Of a stretch of 20,776 nt of DNA, positions 6,751-16,886 are shown piece by piece. The position numbers and the translations under genes were made by a program. Each line of letters begins with the position of its first letter. Within the stretch, counting starts at the first letter, position 1. A model generated the notes under the pieces. It had not been told where the DNA came from. It searched no databases and saw only the letters and a program-made list of their open reading frames with translations. Source of the DNA: an uncultured Bacteroidales bacterium (GTDB lineage: Bacteria; Bacteroidota; Bacteroidia; Bacteroidales; Muribaculaceae); the NCBI GenBank assembly GCA_949123685.1, contig CASBHZ010000049.1, positions 1-20,776 on the forward strand, written 5' to 3'.

Positions 6751-8334
6751 ATGGTATATAAATATGACTGTTTAGTGATTGGTTCCGGTATTGCCGGAAT
6801 GAGTTTCGCGCTCAAGGCATCACGAGCCGGGGCTAAGGTGGCGATGATCTGTAAGACATCACCCGATGAGGCTAACACTTTTTTCGCACAGGGAGGGGTA
6901 GCTTCTGTAACAAACCTCGAGGTTGACAATTTCGAGAAGCATATCCATGACACGATGGTTGCCGGCGATTGGCTCAGTGATCCGGCAGCTGTAGAGAAAG
7001 TGGTGAAGAATGCCCCGTCGCAGATCAAAGAGCTGATAGGTTGGGGAGTGGATTTCGATAAGAAAGAAAATGGAGATTTTGATCTCCATCGCGAGGGCGG
7101 ACATTCCGAATTTAGGATCCTTCATCATGCCGACAATACGGGTGAAGAAATCCAGATGAGCCTTGTCAAGACGGTTATGAACGATCCCGGCATTGATGTT
7201 TTTGAAAACCGCTTTGCAGTGGAAATTATCACGCAGCATCATCTGGGCAAGATTGTGACTCGCCGGACTCCCGATATCACGTGTTATGGAGCTTATGTCT
7301 TGAATGAAGATAACGGGGAGGTGGATACGTTCCTTTCAAAGGTGACTGTTATGGCTACTGGTGGTGTCGGGTCTGTATATACTACAACAACCAATCCGCT
7401 TATTGCCACCGGTGACGGTATTGCCATGGTTTATCGTGCCAAAGGAACTGTAAGTGACATGGAGTTCATACAGTTTCATCCCACAGCTCTCTACCATCCC
7501 GGAGATCGTCCGAGCTTTCTGATCACGGAAGCGATGCGTGGATATGGAGCCGTGCTCAGGAACCTTGACGGGGAAGAATTCATGCATAAATACGATCCGA
7601 GACTTTCGTTGGCTCCACGTGATATTGTTGCCCGTGCTATAGATTCTGAAATGAAACTTCATGGCACCGACCATGTTTTCCTTGATGTCACTCACAAAGA
7701 CCCTGACGAAACAAAACGCCATTTCCCTAATATTTATGAGAAATGCCTTTCTTTGGGTATAGATATAACTAAAGACATGATTCCTGTTGCTCCCGCAGCA
7801 CATTATCTATGCGGTGGCATAAAGGTGAATACGGATGGTGAAAGTTCGATAAAACGATTATATGCCGTAGGCGAGTGTTCTTGCACGGGCTTGCATGGAG
7901 GTAACCGTCTTGCGTCCAATTCACTTATAGAAGCCGTGGTCTATGCAGACGCGTCTGCGCGTCATGCCATAAGCCATATCGGAGAATATGACTGGCGAGA
8001 TGACGTGCCGGAATGGAATGATGAAGGGACGGCGCATCCCGAGGAGATGGTGCTGATTACTCAGTCAGAGAAAGAGGTGAACCAGATTATGGGCTATTAC
8101 GTTGGGATTGTGAGGAGTGATCTGCGTCTTAAACGAGCCTGGAACCGTCTTGATATCCTTTATCAGGAGACTGAAGCGCTCTTCAAATGCAGTAAACCTA
8201 CGCGCCAGCTCTGCGAATTGCGCAATATTATCAATGTGGCTTACCTTATCATGCGTCAGGCTATGGAGCGCAAAGAGAGCAGGGGGCTTCATTTCACAAT
8301 AGACTACCCTCATCCCGATACAGATAAAGAATGA
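6751..8334 (+). CDS. nadB: L-aspartate oxidase NadB
   Basis: NadB is a cytoplasmic flavoenzyme that oxidises L-aspartate to iminoaspartate, the first step of de novo NAD synthesis; NadA and NadC complete quinolinate formation and use. The 527-residue product has the N-terminal FAD-binding motif G-S-G-I-A-G (11-16) and the F-F-A-Q-G-G-V-A segment. It also has H-R-E-G-G-H-S-E-F-R-I-L-H-H-A-D-N-T-G, H-P-T-A-L-Y-H-P-G, L-A-P-R-D-I-V-A-R-A-I, and the C-terminal helical domain of the succinate dehydrogenase/fumarate reductase flavoprotein family. The H-R-E-G-G-H and absent fumarate reductase hallmarks favour NadB. The ATG at 6751 (MVYKYDCLV) is preferred over a TTG at 6730. Its stop overlaps the next gene by ATGA. 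nadA and nadC are not in the window. Confidence 0.95.
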   Translation: MVYKYDCLVIGSGIAGMSFALKASRAGAKVAMICKTSPDEANTFFAQGGVASVTNLEVDNFEKHIHDTMVAGDWLSDPAAVEKVVKNAPSQIKELIGWGVDFDKKENGDFDLHREGGHSEFRILHHADNTGEEIQMSLVKTVMNDPGIDVFENRFAVEIITQHHLGKIVTRRTPDITCYGAYVLNEDNGEVDTFLSKVTVMATGGVGSVYTTTTNPLIATGDGIAMVYRAKGTVSDMEFIQFHPTALYHPGDRPSFLITEAMRGYGAVLRNLDGEEFMHKYDPRLSLAPRDIVARAIDSEMKLHGTDHVFLDVTHKDPDETKRHFPNIYEKCLSLGIDITKDMIPVAPAAHYLCGGIKVNTDGESSIKRLYAVGECSCTGLHGGNRLASNSLIEAVVYADASARHAISHIGEYDWRDDVPEWNDEGTAHPEEMVLITQSEKEVNQIMGYYVGIVRSDLRLKRAWNRLDILYQETEALFKCSKPTRQLCELRNIINVAYLIMRQAMERKESRGLHFTIDYPHPDTDKE

Positions 8335-10007
8335 AAAAAACAAAACTTCTCCGAATCCTTCCGGCAGTTGCAGCTGTCACAGCCGTGGGTATAACATTGT
8401 CGGCTCAGAAGAGCCATGACGCTTCGCTTGCGCGAAATCTTAATAACTTCAATTCGATAGTGAAGCAGGTGGAGCTGCATTATGTCGACACGATCAATAC
8501 CGATCAGAGCTTTAAGGCAGCCATAGGTGCTTTCCTTGCCTCTACGGATCCCTATACGGAGTATTATAGTGCCGATGACCAAGAGAAGTTGCAGAAGATG
8601 ACCACCGGAGAATACGGGGGTATTGGAAGTTACATAATGCAGCGTGACGGTGGCTCGTACATTTCTCAGCCAATGGAGGGGAGTCCGGCGGCTAAGGGAG
8701 GTTTGCGTCCCGGCGACCATATAATAAGGGTTGACACTACTGACGTAGAGAAGAAGAATAGCGATTTTGTGACAAAGCTTCTCAAGGGTGTTCCCGGCAC
8801 GCCGGTGAAAGTTACCGTGAAGCGCCCTTATGTCGCGGATTCTATCCTGACGATGGAGATTATAAGGGCAAAGGTGCAGGAACCCAGCATGAGTTATGAT
8901 ACTATTATCAATGGAATAGGATATTTGCGCCTTACAAGCTTCATTGACAAGACTCCGGCGGAAGTGCGTAAGGTTCTTGAACGCTTCAAGGAGGATAAGG
9001 GTTTGAAGGGAGTGGTGATAGATCTTCGTGGCAATGGCGGCGGTTTGGTGGAGAGTGCCGTTGACTTGGTGGGTTGTTTTGTTCCGAAGGGAACAGAAGT
9101 TGTGCGCACCATAGGCAGGGATCCGCTTCAGGAGAAAATATATAAGACTACACGGAAACCGATATTCCCGGATATTCCGCTTGCAGTGTTGATCGATGGA
9201 GGGAGCGCATCATCGTCGGAGATTGTGGCAGGTTCTTTGCAGGATCTTGACCGGGCGGTGTTGATCGGGTCCCGCAGTTTCGGAAAAGGGCTTGTGCAGA
9301 CTCCCGTTCAGTTGCCATATGGTGGATTGCTTAAAGTGACTGTGGCGAAATATTATCTTCCTTCCGGCAGGTTGATTCAGGCTGTGGATTATTCACATCG
9401 CAATGCCGATGGGTCTGTGGCTCGTGTGCCGGACAGCCTTACGAATGTATATCGCACGGCTAACGGTCGCGAAGTGAGGGATGGCGGAGGGTTGCGTCCT
9501 GATACCGTGGTAGATTGGGGCAAGATCAACCGTCTCGTTTATAATATAGTGGCAGACAATTGGGCATTTGATTTTGCAACAAAATTTATTGCCTCGCATC
9601 CGAAGATCGGTGAGCCGAAAGATTTCGAGATCACTGATGAAATATATGCAGACTTTAAGAAATCGATAGACCCGAAGAAATTTAAATATGACAAAGTATG
9701 CGAGGAGATGGTGAAGACACTTCGTACCACGGCGGAGGCGGAAGGCTATATGAGCGATGAGACCAAAGCTCAGATAGACAAGCTTGCCGAGCTGTTGACA
9801 CATGATCTTGACCGAGACCTTGATACCCATAGGGATGAGATTTCCGAATATCTCGGATCGGAGATAGTTGGAAGATATTATTATGATAAAGGGAAGGTGG
9901 CTTACGAATTGAAAACGGACAAGGCGGTGAAACTTGCTGATCAAATATTGTCGGATCCTTCACTTTATGGTAAAATATTAGCGAATGGAACTAAAGGAAG
10001 CCGATAA
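8331..10007 (+). CDS. S41 family carboxy-terminal processing protease (CtpA/Prc-like)
   Basis: The 558-residue exported protease begins with a signal peptide (MKKTKLLRILPAVAAVTAVG), so it acts in the periplasm. A PDZ domain (about 85-165, with G-L-R-P-G-D-H-I) recognises C-terminal tails. The S41 catalytic domain contains G-S-A-S-S-S-E-I (catalytic Ser294) and S-F-G-K-G (Lys319). The 25-residue spacing equals that of known Ser-Lys dyads in CtpA and Tsp. The region R-G-N-G-G-G-L is also characteristic. The C-terminal 150 residues are charged and helical. The start overlaps nadB by 4 bp and the end overlaps mfd by 23 bp, so the three genes are probably translated from one message. The natural substrates are unknown. 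Confidence 0.92.
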   Translation: MKKTKLLRILPAVAAVTAVGITLSAQKSHDASLARNLNNFNSIVKQVELHYVDTINTDQSFKAAIGAFLASTDPYTEYYSADDQEKLQKMTTGEYGGIGSYIMQRDGGSYISQPMEGSPAAKGGLRPGDHIIRVDTTDVEKKNSDFVTKLLKGVPGTPVKVTVKRPYVADSILTMEIIRAKVQEPSMSYDTIINGIGYLRLTSFIDKTPAEVRKVLERFKEDKGLKGVVIDLRGNGGGLVESAVDLVGCFVPKGTEVVRTIGRDPLQEKIYKTTRKPIFPDIPLAVLIDGGSASSSEIVAGSLQDLDRAVLIGSRSFGKGLVQTPVQLPYGGLLKVTVAKYYLPSGRLIQAVDYSHRNADGSVARVPDSLTNVYRTANGREVRDGGGLRPDTVVDWGKINRLVYNIVADNWAFDFATKFIASHPKIGEPKDFEITDEIYADFKKSIDPKKFKYDKVCEEMVKTLRTTAEAEGYMSDETKAQIDKLAELLTHDLDRDLDTHRDEISEYLGSEIVGRYYYDKGKVAYELKTDKAVKLADQILSDPSLYGKILANGTKGSR

Positions 10008-13000
10008 GCTTTTTGCTACGGCGGCGAAGACCGTAGCCGTGGAAAAAGCGTTGGCAGATAAGAAAATAAAGGGATTGCTCCTCTCCGGTCTGGAGGGGAG
10101 TTCTGCCGCTATGCTATTTGCATGTCTGAAACCGGGTAAGCGTCCGTTCCTGATAGTGGCTGATGACTTGGATTCGGCAGGATATATTTATAATGACCTT
10201 TGCCAGATTGTAGGACAGGAATGTGTGGGCATTTTCCCGAGCGGATATAAGAGGGATATAAAATATGGGCAGGTTGATGCCCCTTCGCAGATTTTGCGCA
10301 CGGAGGTGCTTGATGCGTTAGGCGATAAGAAAAGTGCTGTCCGTTTCGTGGTTTCTTATCCGGAAGCTTTGGCGGAGAAGGTTGCAGATGCCATTACGAT
10401 TGCCGATAACAGTGTCTCGCTGAAGGTTGGATCGCGTATTATACTCTCAGACCTTACCGGAAGGCTCCGTGAACTCGGATTCCGCGAAACGGAATATGTA
10501 TATGAGCCGGGACAGTTCGCCCGTCGTGGTTCTATTGTCGATGTATATTCCTACTCTTGTGAACTGCCTTATCGTATAGATTTTTTTGACGATGAGGTGG
10601 ATTCTATCCGTACCTTCAACGTGGAAACACAGCTCAGCGAGCAAAGGCTGGATGGTGTCAATATCCTTCCTCCCTCGTCTTCTCATTCTGCCGATAAGGG
10701 TATAAGCTTGCTTGAGTTTATGGATGATTCGACTGTGGTGATGTGTCAGAGTCCGTCTTATCTGCTTGAACGTGTAAAAGCGGTGTCGGAAGAAACATTT
10801 TCATCAGCGGCATTGATTGCAGAGGAGGGGGATGAGAACGCTATGGATAAAGTTGTTGATGCGGATGCTTTTGCAAACCGGTTCAAATCGATGAAGGTGG
10901 TAGCTTTCGGATCGCGAGGTTTGGATCCTGCATTCCGGGCGGATGCTTCCATTCAGTTCCATTGCAGCCCTCAGGCTCTATTTCATAAGAATTTTGAATT
11001 GATATCCGATAGTTTCAGCAAATTTGTTGAAGATGGCTACCGGATCTTGATCCTTTCGGATTCTGCATATCAGGCGGAACGTCTGCGTAACATATTTGCA
11101 GACAGGGGTGACAATATACCTTTCACAGCTGTTGACCATACTCTTCATGAGGGGTTTGTGGATCACGACGGAAAATGCTGTTTCTTTACCGATCATCAGA
11201 TATTTGATCGGTTTCATAAGTATAATCTCAAGAGTGACCGGGCGCGTAGCGGCAAGTTGGCGCTGTCGCTGCGGGAGCTCAACCAGATAGAGATAGGGGA
11301 TTATATAGTGCATATAGATCATGGTATCGGCAAGTTCGCAGGACTGGTGAGGACGGATGCCAACGGCACGCCTCAGGAGATGATCAAGCTCTTATATCAG
11401 AATGACGACATTATTTTGGTCAGTATCCATGCTCTTCATAAATTGTCGAAATATAGGGGCAAGGAAGGAGTCCCTCCGAAGGTAAACAAGCTTGGTTCAG
11501 GTGCGTGGAACAAGCTCAAAGAGCGCACAAAAGCAAAAGTCAAGGATATAGCACGCGATCTGATAAAGCTTTATGCCGCACGGAGGGAAGAGAAGGGACA
11601 TGCTTTCGCTCCGGATTCATATCTGCAGCATGAACTTGAGGCAAGTTTTATATATGAGGATACTCCGGATCAGCTTAAGGCTACGCAGGCTATAAAGGCG
11701 GATATGGAATCTCCCAAGCCGATGGATCGCCTGATATGTGGTGACGTTGGTTTCGGCAAGACGGAGATAGCCGTGCGCGCAGCGTTCAAGGCTGCGGCTG
11801 ATGGAAAACAGACGGCTGTATTGGTTCCGACCACGGTGCTTGCCATGCAGCATTATCATACATTCGCTAACCGTCTCAAGGAACTTCCGGTAAGGGTAGA
11901 CTTTATTTCGAGAGCCCGCAAACCGAAGGAAGTTAAACAGATACTTGCAGACCTTGAAGCCGGCAAGATAGATATATTGATAGGTACTCACAAGATTATA
12001 GGTAAGGGGGTAAAATTCAAGGATCTCGGATTGTTGGTGATTGACGAGGAGCAAAAATTCGGTGTGGCGGTTAAGGAGAAGCTAAAGCAATTGAAAGTGA
12101 ATGTGGATACACTGACAATGAGCGCGACTCCGATTCCGCGAACGCTTCAGTTCTCGCTAATGGGAGCCAGGGATCTCAGTTCGCTCAACACGCCTCCTGC
12201 AAACCGTCAGCCGGTGATGACAAACATAAGCAGTTTTGATGATGACGTTATCAAGGAGGCTGTGGAGTTTGAGTTGAGTCGTAACGGGCAGGTGTTTTTT
12301 ATTTCTAACCGCATAGAGAATCTCGCGCATATAGAGAATACCCTGAGGAGGTTGATTCCTCAGGTGCGCGTTGTGACGGCACACGGACAGATGCCGCCGG
12401 AAAGGGTGGAGCAGGCGATTATAGATTTCGCCAACAGGGATTACGATGTGTTGTTGTCGACAACTATTGTGGAAAACGGCATTGACATGCCGAATGTCAA
12501 CACAATAATGGTTAATAATGCGCACAACTTCGGGCTCAGCGAACTTCATCAGCTCAGGGGGAGGGTAGGACGCAGTTCGCGCAAGGCGTTCTGTTATCTC
12601 CTTGTGCCCCCCGGAATGCCGCTGACCCCGGTGGCTCGTCGTCGCCTTCAGGCGATAGAGAGCTTCAGTGATCTCGGCTCCGGCATTCATATAGCCATGC
12701 AGGATCTTGATATTCGCGGTGCAGGAAATCTGCTTGGTGCGGAACAGAGTGGCTTTATTGCGGATCTCGGTTATGAGGCATATCAAAAAATCTTGAAAGA
12801 ATCTGTGATTGAACTGAAGACGGAAGAGTTTGCCGATACGTTTACGGATGTGGCTGCCGGAAAAGAGGAGGAATTTACAGCCGACTGTACGATAGAAAGC
12901 GATTTGGAATTGCGGATACCGTCGGAATATGTTCCGCAAGAGAATGAGAGGATCACCCTTTATCGTCGCCTTGACAATATGGAACGGCTGGAGAAACTTG

Positions 13001-13341
13001 AGGAGTTCAGGACAGAACTGCGTGACCGCTTCGGTGAGATCCCATTCACCACTGAGGAGCTTATAAGGGTAGTGCCATTGCGTATGTCGGCACGTCGTCT
13101 CGGAATAGAGCGTCTTGTCCTTAAAGGGGGTAAGATGCGAGTCTATTTTGTCGGTGACGACAATAAGGCTTATTATAATTCATCGGCTTTCGGGAAAGTG
13201 CTCTCATATTTGCAGCAAAACCCAAGACAATGCAGTCTTAAGGAGATTAACGGAAGAAGGCTCATGGTGCTTGACAATATTGCCAAAGTTTCGGACGCAT
13301 TAGCTGTCATGACCGCCATGGAAGCTCAAGATCCGGTTTGA
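9985..13341 (+). CDS. mfd: Transcription-repair coupling factor Mfd
   Basis: Mfd removes RNA polymerase stalled at DNA lesions and recruits UvrA for nucleotide excision repair. The 1118-residue protein has the full architecture. A UvrB-like N-terminal module spans about 1-330. The RNA-polymerase-interacting domain starts with I-G-D-Y-I-V-H-I-D-H-G-I-G (about 437-449). The RecG-like translocase has Walker A G-D-V-G-F-G-K-T (586-593), the D-E-E-Q box (687-690), S-A-T-P-I-P-R-T and Q-L-R-G-R-V-G-R-S. A C-terminal regulatory domain completes the protein. Length is close to the usual 1100-1150 residues. The ATG at 9985 lies inside the end of the protease gene (23-bp overlap). A large inverted repeat follows the stop codon. 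Confidence 0.97.
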   Translation: MELKEADKLFATAAKTVAVEKALADKKIKGLLLSGLEGSSAAMLFACLKPGKRPFLIVADDLDSAGYIYNDLCQIVGQECVGIFPSGYKRDIKYGQVDAPSQILRTEVLDALGDKKSAVRFVVSYPEALAEKVADAITIADNSVSLKVGSRIILSDLTGRLRELGFRETEYVYEPGQFARRGSIVDVYSYSCELPYRIDFFDDEVDSIRTFNVETQLSEQRLDGVNILPPSSSHSADKGISLLEFMDDSTVVMCQSPSYLLERVKAVSEETFSSAALIAEEGDENAMDKVVDADAFANRFKSMKVVAFGSRGLDPAFRADASIQFHCSPQALFHKNFELISDSFSKFVEDGYRILILSDSAYQAERLRNIFADRGDNIPFTAVDHTLHEGFVDHDGKCCFFTDHQIFDRFHKYNLKSDRARSGKLALSLRELNQIEIGDYIVHIDHGIGKFAGLVRTDANGTPQEMIKLLYQNDDIILVSIHALHKLSKYRGKEGVPPKVNKLGSGAWNKLKERTKAKVKDIARDLIKLYAARREEKGHAFAPDSYLQHELEASFIYEDTPDQLKATQAIKADMESPKPMDRLICGDVGFGKTEIAVRAAFKAAADGKQTAVLVPTTVLAMQHYHTFANRLKELPVRVDFISRARKPKEVKQILADLEAGKIDILIGTHKIIGKGVKFKDLGLLVIDEEQKFGVAVKEKLKQLKVNVDTLTMSATPIPRTLQFSLMGARDLSSLNTPPANRQPVMTNISSFDDDVIKEAVEFELSRNGQVFFISNRIENLAHIENTLRRLIPQVRVVTAHGQMPPERVEQAIIDFANRDYDVLLSTTIVENGIDMPNVNTIMVNNAHNFGLSELHQLRGRVGRSSRKAFCYLLVPPGMPLTPVARRRLQAIESFSDLGSGIHIAMQDLDIRGAGNLLGAEQSGFIADLGYEAYQKILKESVIELKTEEFADTFTDVAAGKEEEFTADCTIESDLELRIPSEYVPQENERITLYRRLDNMERLEKLEEFRTELRDRFGEIPFTTEELIRVVPLRMSARRLGIERLVLKGGKMRVYFVGDDNKAYYNSSAFGKVLSYLQQNPRQCSLKEINGRRLMVLDNIAKVSDALAVMTAMEAQDPV

Positions 13342-13367
13342 TTTTTATTTTAAACAGCTTCTTAATA

Positions 13368-13418
13368 CAGAACGCGCCTCGAAGTTCACAAATGTTGGAT
13401 ACTTCAAGGCGCGTTCTG
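13368..13418. terminator. Long inverted repeat between convergent mfd and mscL
   Basis: CAGAACGCGCCT (13368-13379) is the exact complement of AGGCGCGTTCTG (13407-13418). After one mismatch, GAAGT/ACTTC extends the stem to 17 paired positions around a 15-nt loop. It lies 26 bp after the mfd stop and 29 bp after the mscL stop, ideal for terminating both converging transcripts. No long T-tract touches either side, although T-rich DNA lies nearby at 13341-13351. Confidence 0.72.
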
Positions 13419-13447
13419 GTTAACACGTTTAAAGATGTGTTTGCGTC

Positions 13448-13885
13448 TTATTTTGAATCTTTTTTCAGGAGATCGCGGATTTCTGTGAGAAGTTTTTCTT
13501 CCGCACTGGGTTCTGGGGCAGGTGCTACGGCTTCCACCTCTTTTTCTTTCTTCATAAATTTCATTACGACACGTAGGGCAACGAAGATGCTGAGTGCTAT
13601 TATCATAAAATCAACGATGTTCTGAATGAAAAGTCCATAATTTACAGCCACCTCTTCTACTGCGGCAACGCCGTCTGCAGTTGCGGGATGTCCTTCAGTA
13701 ATGACATATTTAAGGTTTTTGTAGCCGTCGCCTCCTGTTACTAATGAAATGACGGGCATGATTATGTCATTGACCAGCGAAGACACGATCTTGCCGAATG
13801 CACCGCCCACTATAACACCGACAGCCATGTCGATTATATTGCCTTTCATGGCAAACTCTTTGAAGTCTTGTAGAAACTTTCCCAT
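13448..13885 (-). CDS. mscL: Large-conductance mechanosensitive channel MscL
   Basis: MscL is a homopentameric inner-membrane channel that opens under membrane tension to relieve hypo-osmotic shock. The 145-residue product has the conserved amphipathic N terminus (F-L-Q-D-F-K-E-F-A-M-K-G-N) and first pore helix (I-D-M-A-V-G-V-I-V-G-G-A-F-G-K-I-V). A periplasmic loop (residues about 52-80) and a second transmembrane helix (I-V-D-F-M-I-I-A-L-S-I-F) follow. An acidic/proline linker then leads to a C-terminal helical bundle (E-E-K-L-L-T-E-I-R-D-L-L). It converges on mfd and diverges from gap. I see no TAnnTTTG box upstream on its strand. Confidence 0.96.
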   Translation of the reverse strand: MGKFLQDFKEFAMKGNIIDMAVGVIVGGAFGKIVSSLVNDIIMPVISLVTGGDGYKNLKYVITEGHPATADGVAAVEEVAVNYGLFIQNIVDFMIIALSIFVALRVVMKFMKKEKEVEAVAPAPEPSAEEKLLTEIRDLLKKDSK

Positions 13886-14115
13886 AATATGAGTTTTATA
13901 TTTGAATTAAACTGAACTGGTTTTATTATCTTTAATATATTTTAATTCTTATTTTTCAATCAATTGTGTGTATAATGTTGTTATTTTCAGTGAACCTTGC
14001 TTATTGCTTGAATCAATGTCTCCTCATTCCCGGTGATGTGGATGAATAATAACACACGGTTGGTAATGAATAGACAATATTTAAGTGTTAAAGGTTCAAA
14101 AAAGTGTTAAAATAC

Positions 14116-14137
14116 ATCGCAAAAATGCGATTTTTTT
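14116..14137 (+). terminator. Compact intrinsic terminator just upstream of the gap promoter
   Basis: ATCGCA (14116-14121) pairs with TGCGAT (14126-14131) around an AAAA loop, followed by seven T residues. No + strand gene lies immediately upstream (mscL is on the other strand). It may end an unannotated short transcript or insulate gap. It could also be a structured upstream element of the gap promoter. Confidence 0.6.
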
Positions 14138-14139
14138 GT

Positions 14140-14147
14140 TAAATTTG
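14140..14147 (+). promoter_or_regulatory. -7 box of the gap promoter
   Basis: TAAATTTG matches TAnnTTTG exactly and is followed by CAAC; a start at about 14154 would leave a leader of about 125 nt. The -33 position falls inside the hairpin at 14116-14131 and shows no TTTG. Confidence 0.5.
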
Positions 14148-14267
14148 CAACTCTAAAAGGTAAAATAGGGTATATATACTCTGAAATATGCAATTTTACA
14201 TAAATTGCGGATAAAAATATGAATTAAGGTAATAAATATAAAACCCAAATAAATTTACCCAAAATAA

Positions 14268-15287
<1,020 letters not shown>

Positions 15288-15323
15288 TCAATCGATAGTT
15301 TCTTTTGATAAAGATTATCCGGC

Positions 15324-15358
15324 AGGGATGGAGCTTGCTCCGTCCTTGTTCTGTTTTC
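15324..15358 (+). terminator. Intrinsic terminator of gap
   Basis: GGATGGAGC (15326-15334) pairs with GCTCCGTCC (15337-15345) with a single G-T wobble, extended by AG/TT outside, and is followed by a T-rich tail (TTGTTCTGTTTTC). It lies 36 bp after the gap stop codon. An upstream in-frame ATG of the GH53 frame (15328) falls inside this stem, which argues against that start. Confidence 0.8.
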
Positions 15359-15393
15359 TTATGGCTGGCTTTTGGATATTTTCTTTAACAAGT

Positions 15394-16434
15394 ATGAAAA
15401 AAATTATTATATGTTTATTTGTCCTCTCTTCTTGCCTTATGAGCAAGGGGGAGACTGTGTGCGTATCAGATGAGCCGTTTTGGCTCGGTGGTGACATATC
15501 CGGAATGACGGCTGATGAGGCTCGTGGACGCTTCGTGAAGAACCGAGACGGTGTGCGAACCGAGACGACAAAGCTGATGAAGGATTACGGTATGAACGCA
15601 ACGCGCCTGCGTGTGTGGGTGAATCCCAAGGATGGCTTTTGTTCTCCGCAGGATGTGCTTGAGATGGCAAAGCGTTCGCAGGCTTTGGGTATGCCGGTGA
15701 TGATTGATTTCCATTATTCCGACTGGTGGGCGGATCCCGGTAAGCAAAACCCTCCGAAGGAATGGCTTGGAATGACACTTGAGCAGACGGAAAAGGCACT
15801 TGCCGATCATACGCGCCAGACCCTTACGCTACTTAAGAAAAATGGTATAGATGTGAAATGGGTTCAGGTGGGTAACGAAACAACCCACGGCTTTTTATGG
15901 CCGATGGGTCGTTTTGAGGAGAATCCTGAAAATTATGCCGTTTTGACAAATGCCGGAGTTAAGGCTGTGCGCGAAGTATATCCCGAAGCCGAGGTTATCA
16001 TACATCTGGACAATGGTTTTGACCAGGCTCTCTATGACGGCGTGTTTGATTCATTGAAAGCGAATGGCGTGGAATGGGACATGATAGGTATGAGTGTCTA
16101 TCCTTATTGGGCGATGGAGTCGGGATTGGAGAAAAGTGAGGTCATGACCCTTGTTGATGCCGTTGCCAACATCCGTCATCTTAAAAGGAAATATGGAACG
16201 GATGTAATGATTGTCGAGACGGGTGTCGACGGTCGTAATCCCGAACAGGGGAAAGAGTTTATATCGGCATTGATAAAGGCTTCAAAAGAATTTACTGATG
16301 GAGCCTGCAAGGGTGTTTTTTATTGGGCACCGGAATGGAATGCCGAGGAAGACTATCGTCTCGGAGCTTTCTCCCGCGATATGCCGACAATCATAATGGA
16401 CGCATTCAAGGAAGCTTCTTCATCTGCCCGCTGA
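15394..16434 (+). CDS. GH53 arabinogalactan endo-beta-1,4-galactanase, lipoprotein
   Basis: GH53 enzymes cut beta-1,4-galactan side chains of pectic arabinogalactan I. The 346-residue product starts with a short lipoprotein signal peptide ending in V-L-S-S-C (lipid-anchoring Cys14), so it is membrane-anchored. The (beta/alpha)8 barrel shows G-G-D-I-S-G-M, R-L-R-V-W-V-N-P, F-H-Y-S-D-W-W-A-D-P, and W-V-Q-V-G-N-E with the acid/base Glu162. The nucleophile is Glu275 in V-M-I-V-E-T-G, and G-V-F-Y-W-A-P-E-W follows near the end. The start at 15394 is chosen because it opens the signal peptide; earlier in-frame starts lie in the gap terminator. No SusC/SusD pair is nearby. Its 3' end overlaps the convergent DUF4252 gene by 29 bp. 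Confidence 0.92.
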   Translation: MKKIIICLFVLSSCLMSKGETVCVSDEPFWLGGDISGMTADEARGRFVKNRDGVRTETTKLMKDYGMNATRLRVWVNPKDGFCSPQDVLEMAKRSQALGMPVMIDFHYSDWWADPGKQNPPKEWLGMTLEQTEKALADHTRQTLTLLKKNGIDVKWVQVGNETTHGFLWPMGRFEENPENYAVLTNAGVKAVREVYPEAEVIIHLDNGFDQALYDGVFDSLKANGVEWDMIGMSVYPYWAMESGLEKSEVMTLVDAVANIRHLKRKYGTDVMIVETGVDGRNPEQGKEFISALIKASKEFTDGACKGVFYWAPEWNAEEDYRLGAFSRDMPTIIMDAFKEASSSAR

Positions 16435-16882
16435 GGATAGAGCTGATATCAAAAGTGCCTTTGGCGCGGATGACACTGAATTCGAGAGGTTCGTCAGCGA
16501 TAATTGTGATATCCTTGAGTTTATTCTTCCTCTCATCAATGTGTCCATAGATGAACGTAGCCTCCTCTCCTTCATGCACTTCAAGTATCAGTTCGCTCTT
16601 GTCGCTGTTGATGACATCTTTTACGCATTTAATCGCTTCTTTTCTTCCTCTCTTCCCTTCGCAATCGATAATGGTTACGCTTTTGAATCCATTAAGGATT
16701 TTTCCGGCATCATTGTCGCCGATAGAGGCAATAGGTCCGAGCATCCACCCGACACCTTTAGGAATGTGTAGAATGTCGATATTGTCGTAATCCTCAAGTG
16801 CTGAAAATTCTTTCGAACTTCCGCATGAAGTGCAGATTACCATGCATAAGGATATGAGGACTGAATATACACCGGTTTTCAT
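16406..16882 (-). CDS. DUF4252-type lipoprotein (second of tandem pair)
   Basis: A 158-residue product starts at 16882 with a signal peptide and lipobox V-I-C-T-S-C, followed by G-S-S-K. The rest alternates helices and strands, with S-E-L-I-L-E-V-H-E-G-E-E-A-T-F-I-Y-G and a terminal I-R-A-K-G-T-F-D-I-S-S-I-L pattern. This C-terminal pattern parallels the neighbouring gene (I-V-Y-I-R-G-E-V-D-I-Q-A-L), and both are 158 residues, which suggests an old tandem duplication. DUF4252 proteins have no established function but often follow sigma-factor genes in Bacteroidetes. It is the last gene of the sigma operon, 4 bp after its paralogue, and its end overlaps the GH53 gene on the other strand. Confidence 0.8.
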   Translation of the reverse strand: MKTGVYSVLISLCMVICTSCGSSKEFSALEDYDNIDILHIPKGVGWMLGPIASIGDNDAGKILNGFKSVTIIDCEGKRGRKEAIKCVKDVINSDKSELILEVHEGEEATFIYGHIDERKNKLKDITIIADEPLEFSVIRAKGTFDISSILSGQMKKLP

Positions 16883-16886
16883 ATCC

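Noticed and set aside
12157..12939. 260-codon minus-strand frame inside mfd
   Set aside because: It is antisense to the conserved helicase domain of Mfd, has no family features, and is a shadow of its codon bias.
15328..15393. Longer GH53 start at 15328
   Set aside because: This ATG lies in the stem of the gap terminator, and the added residues precede a complete lipoprotein signal peptide starting at 15394.
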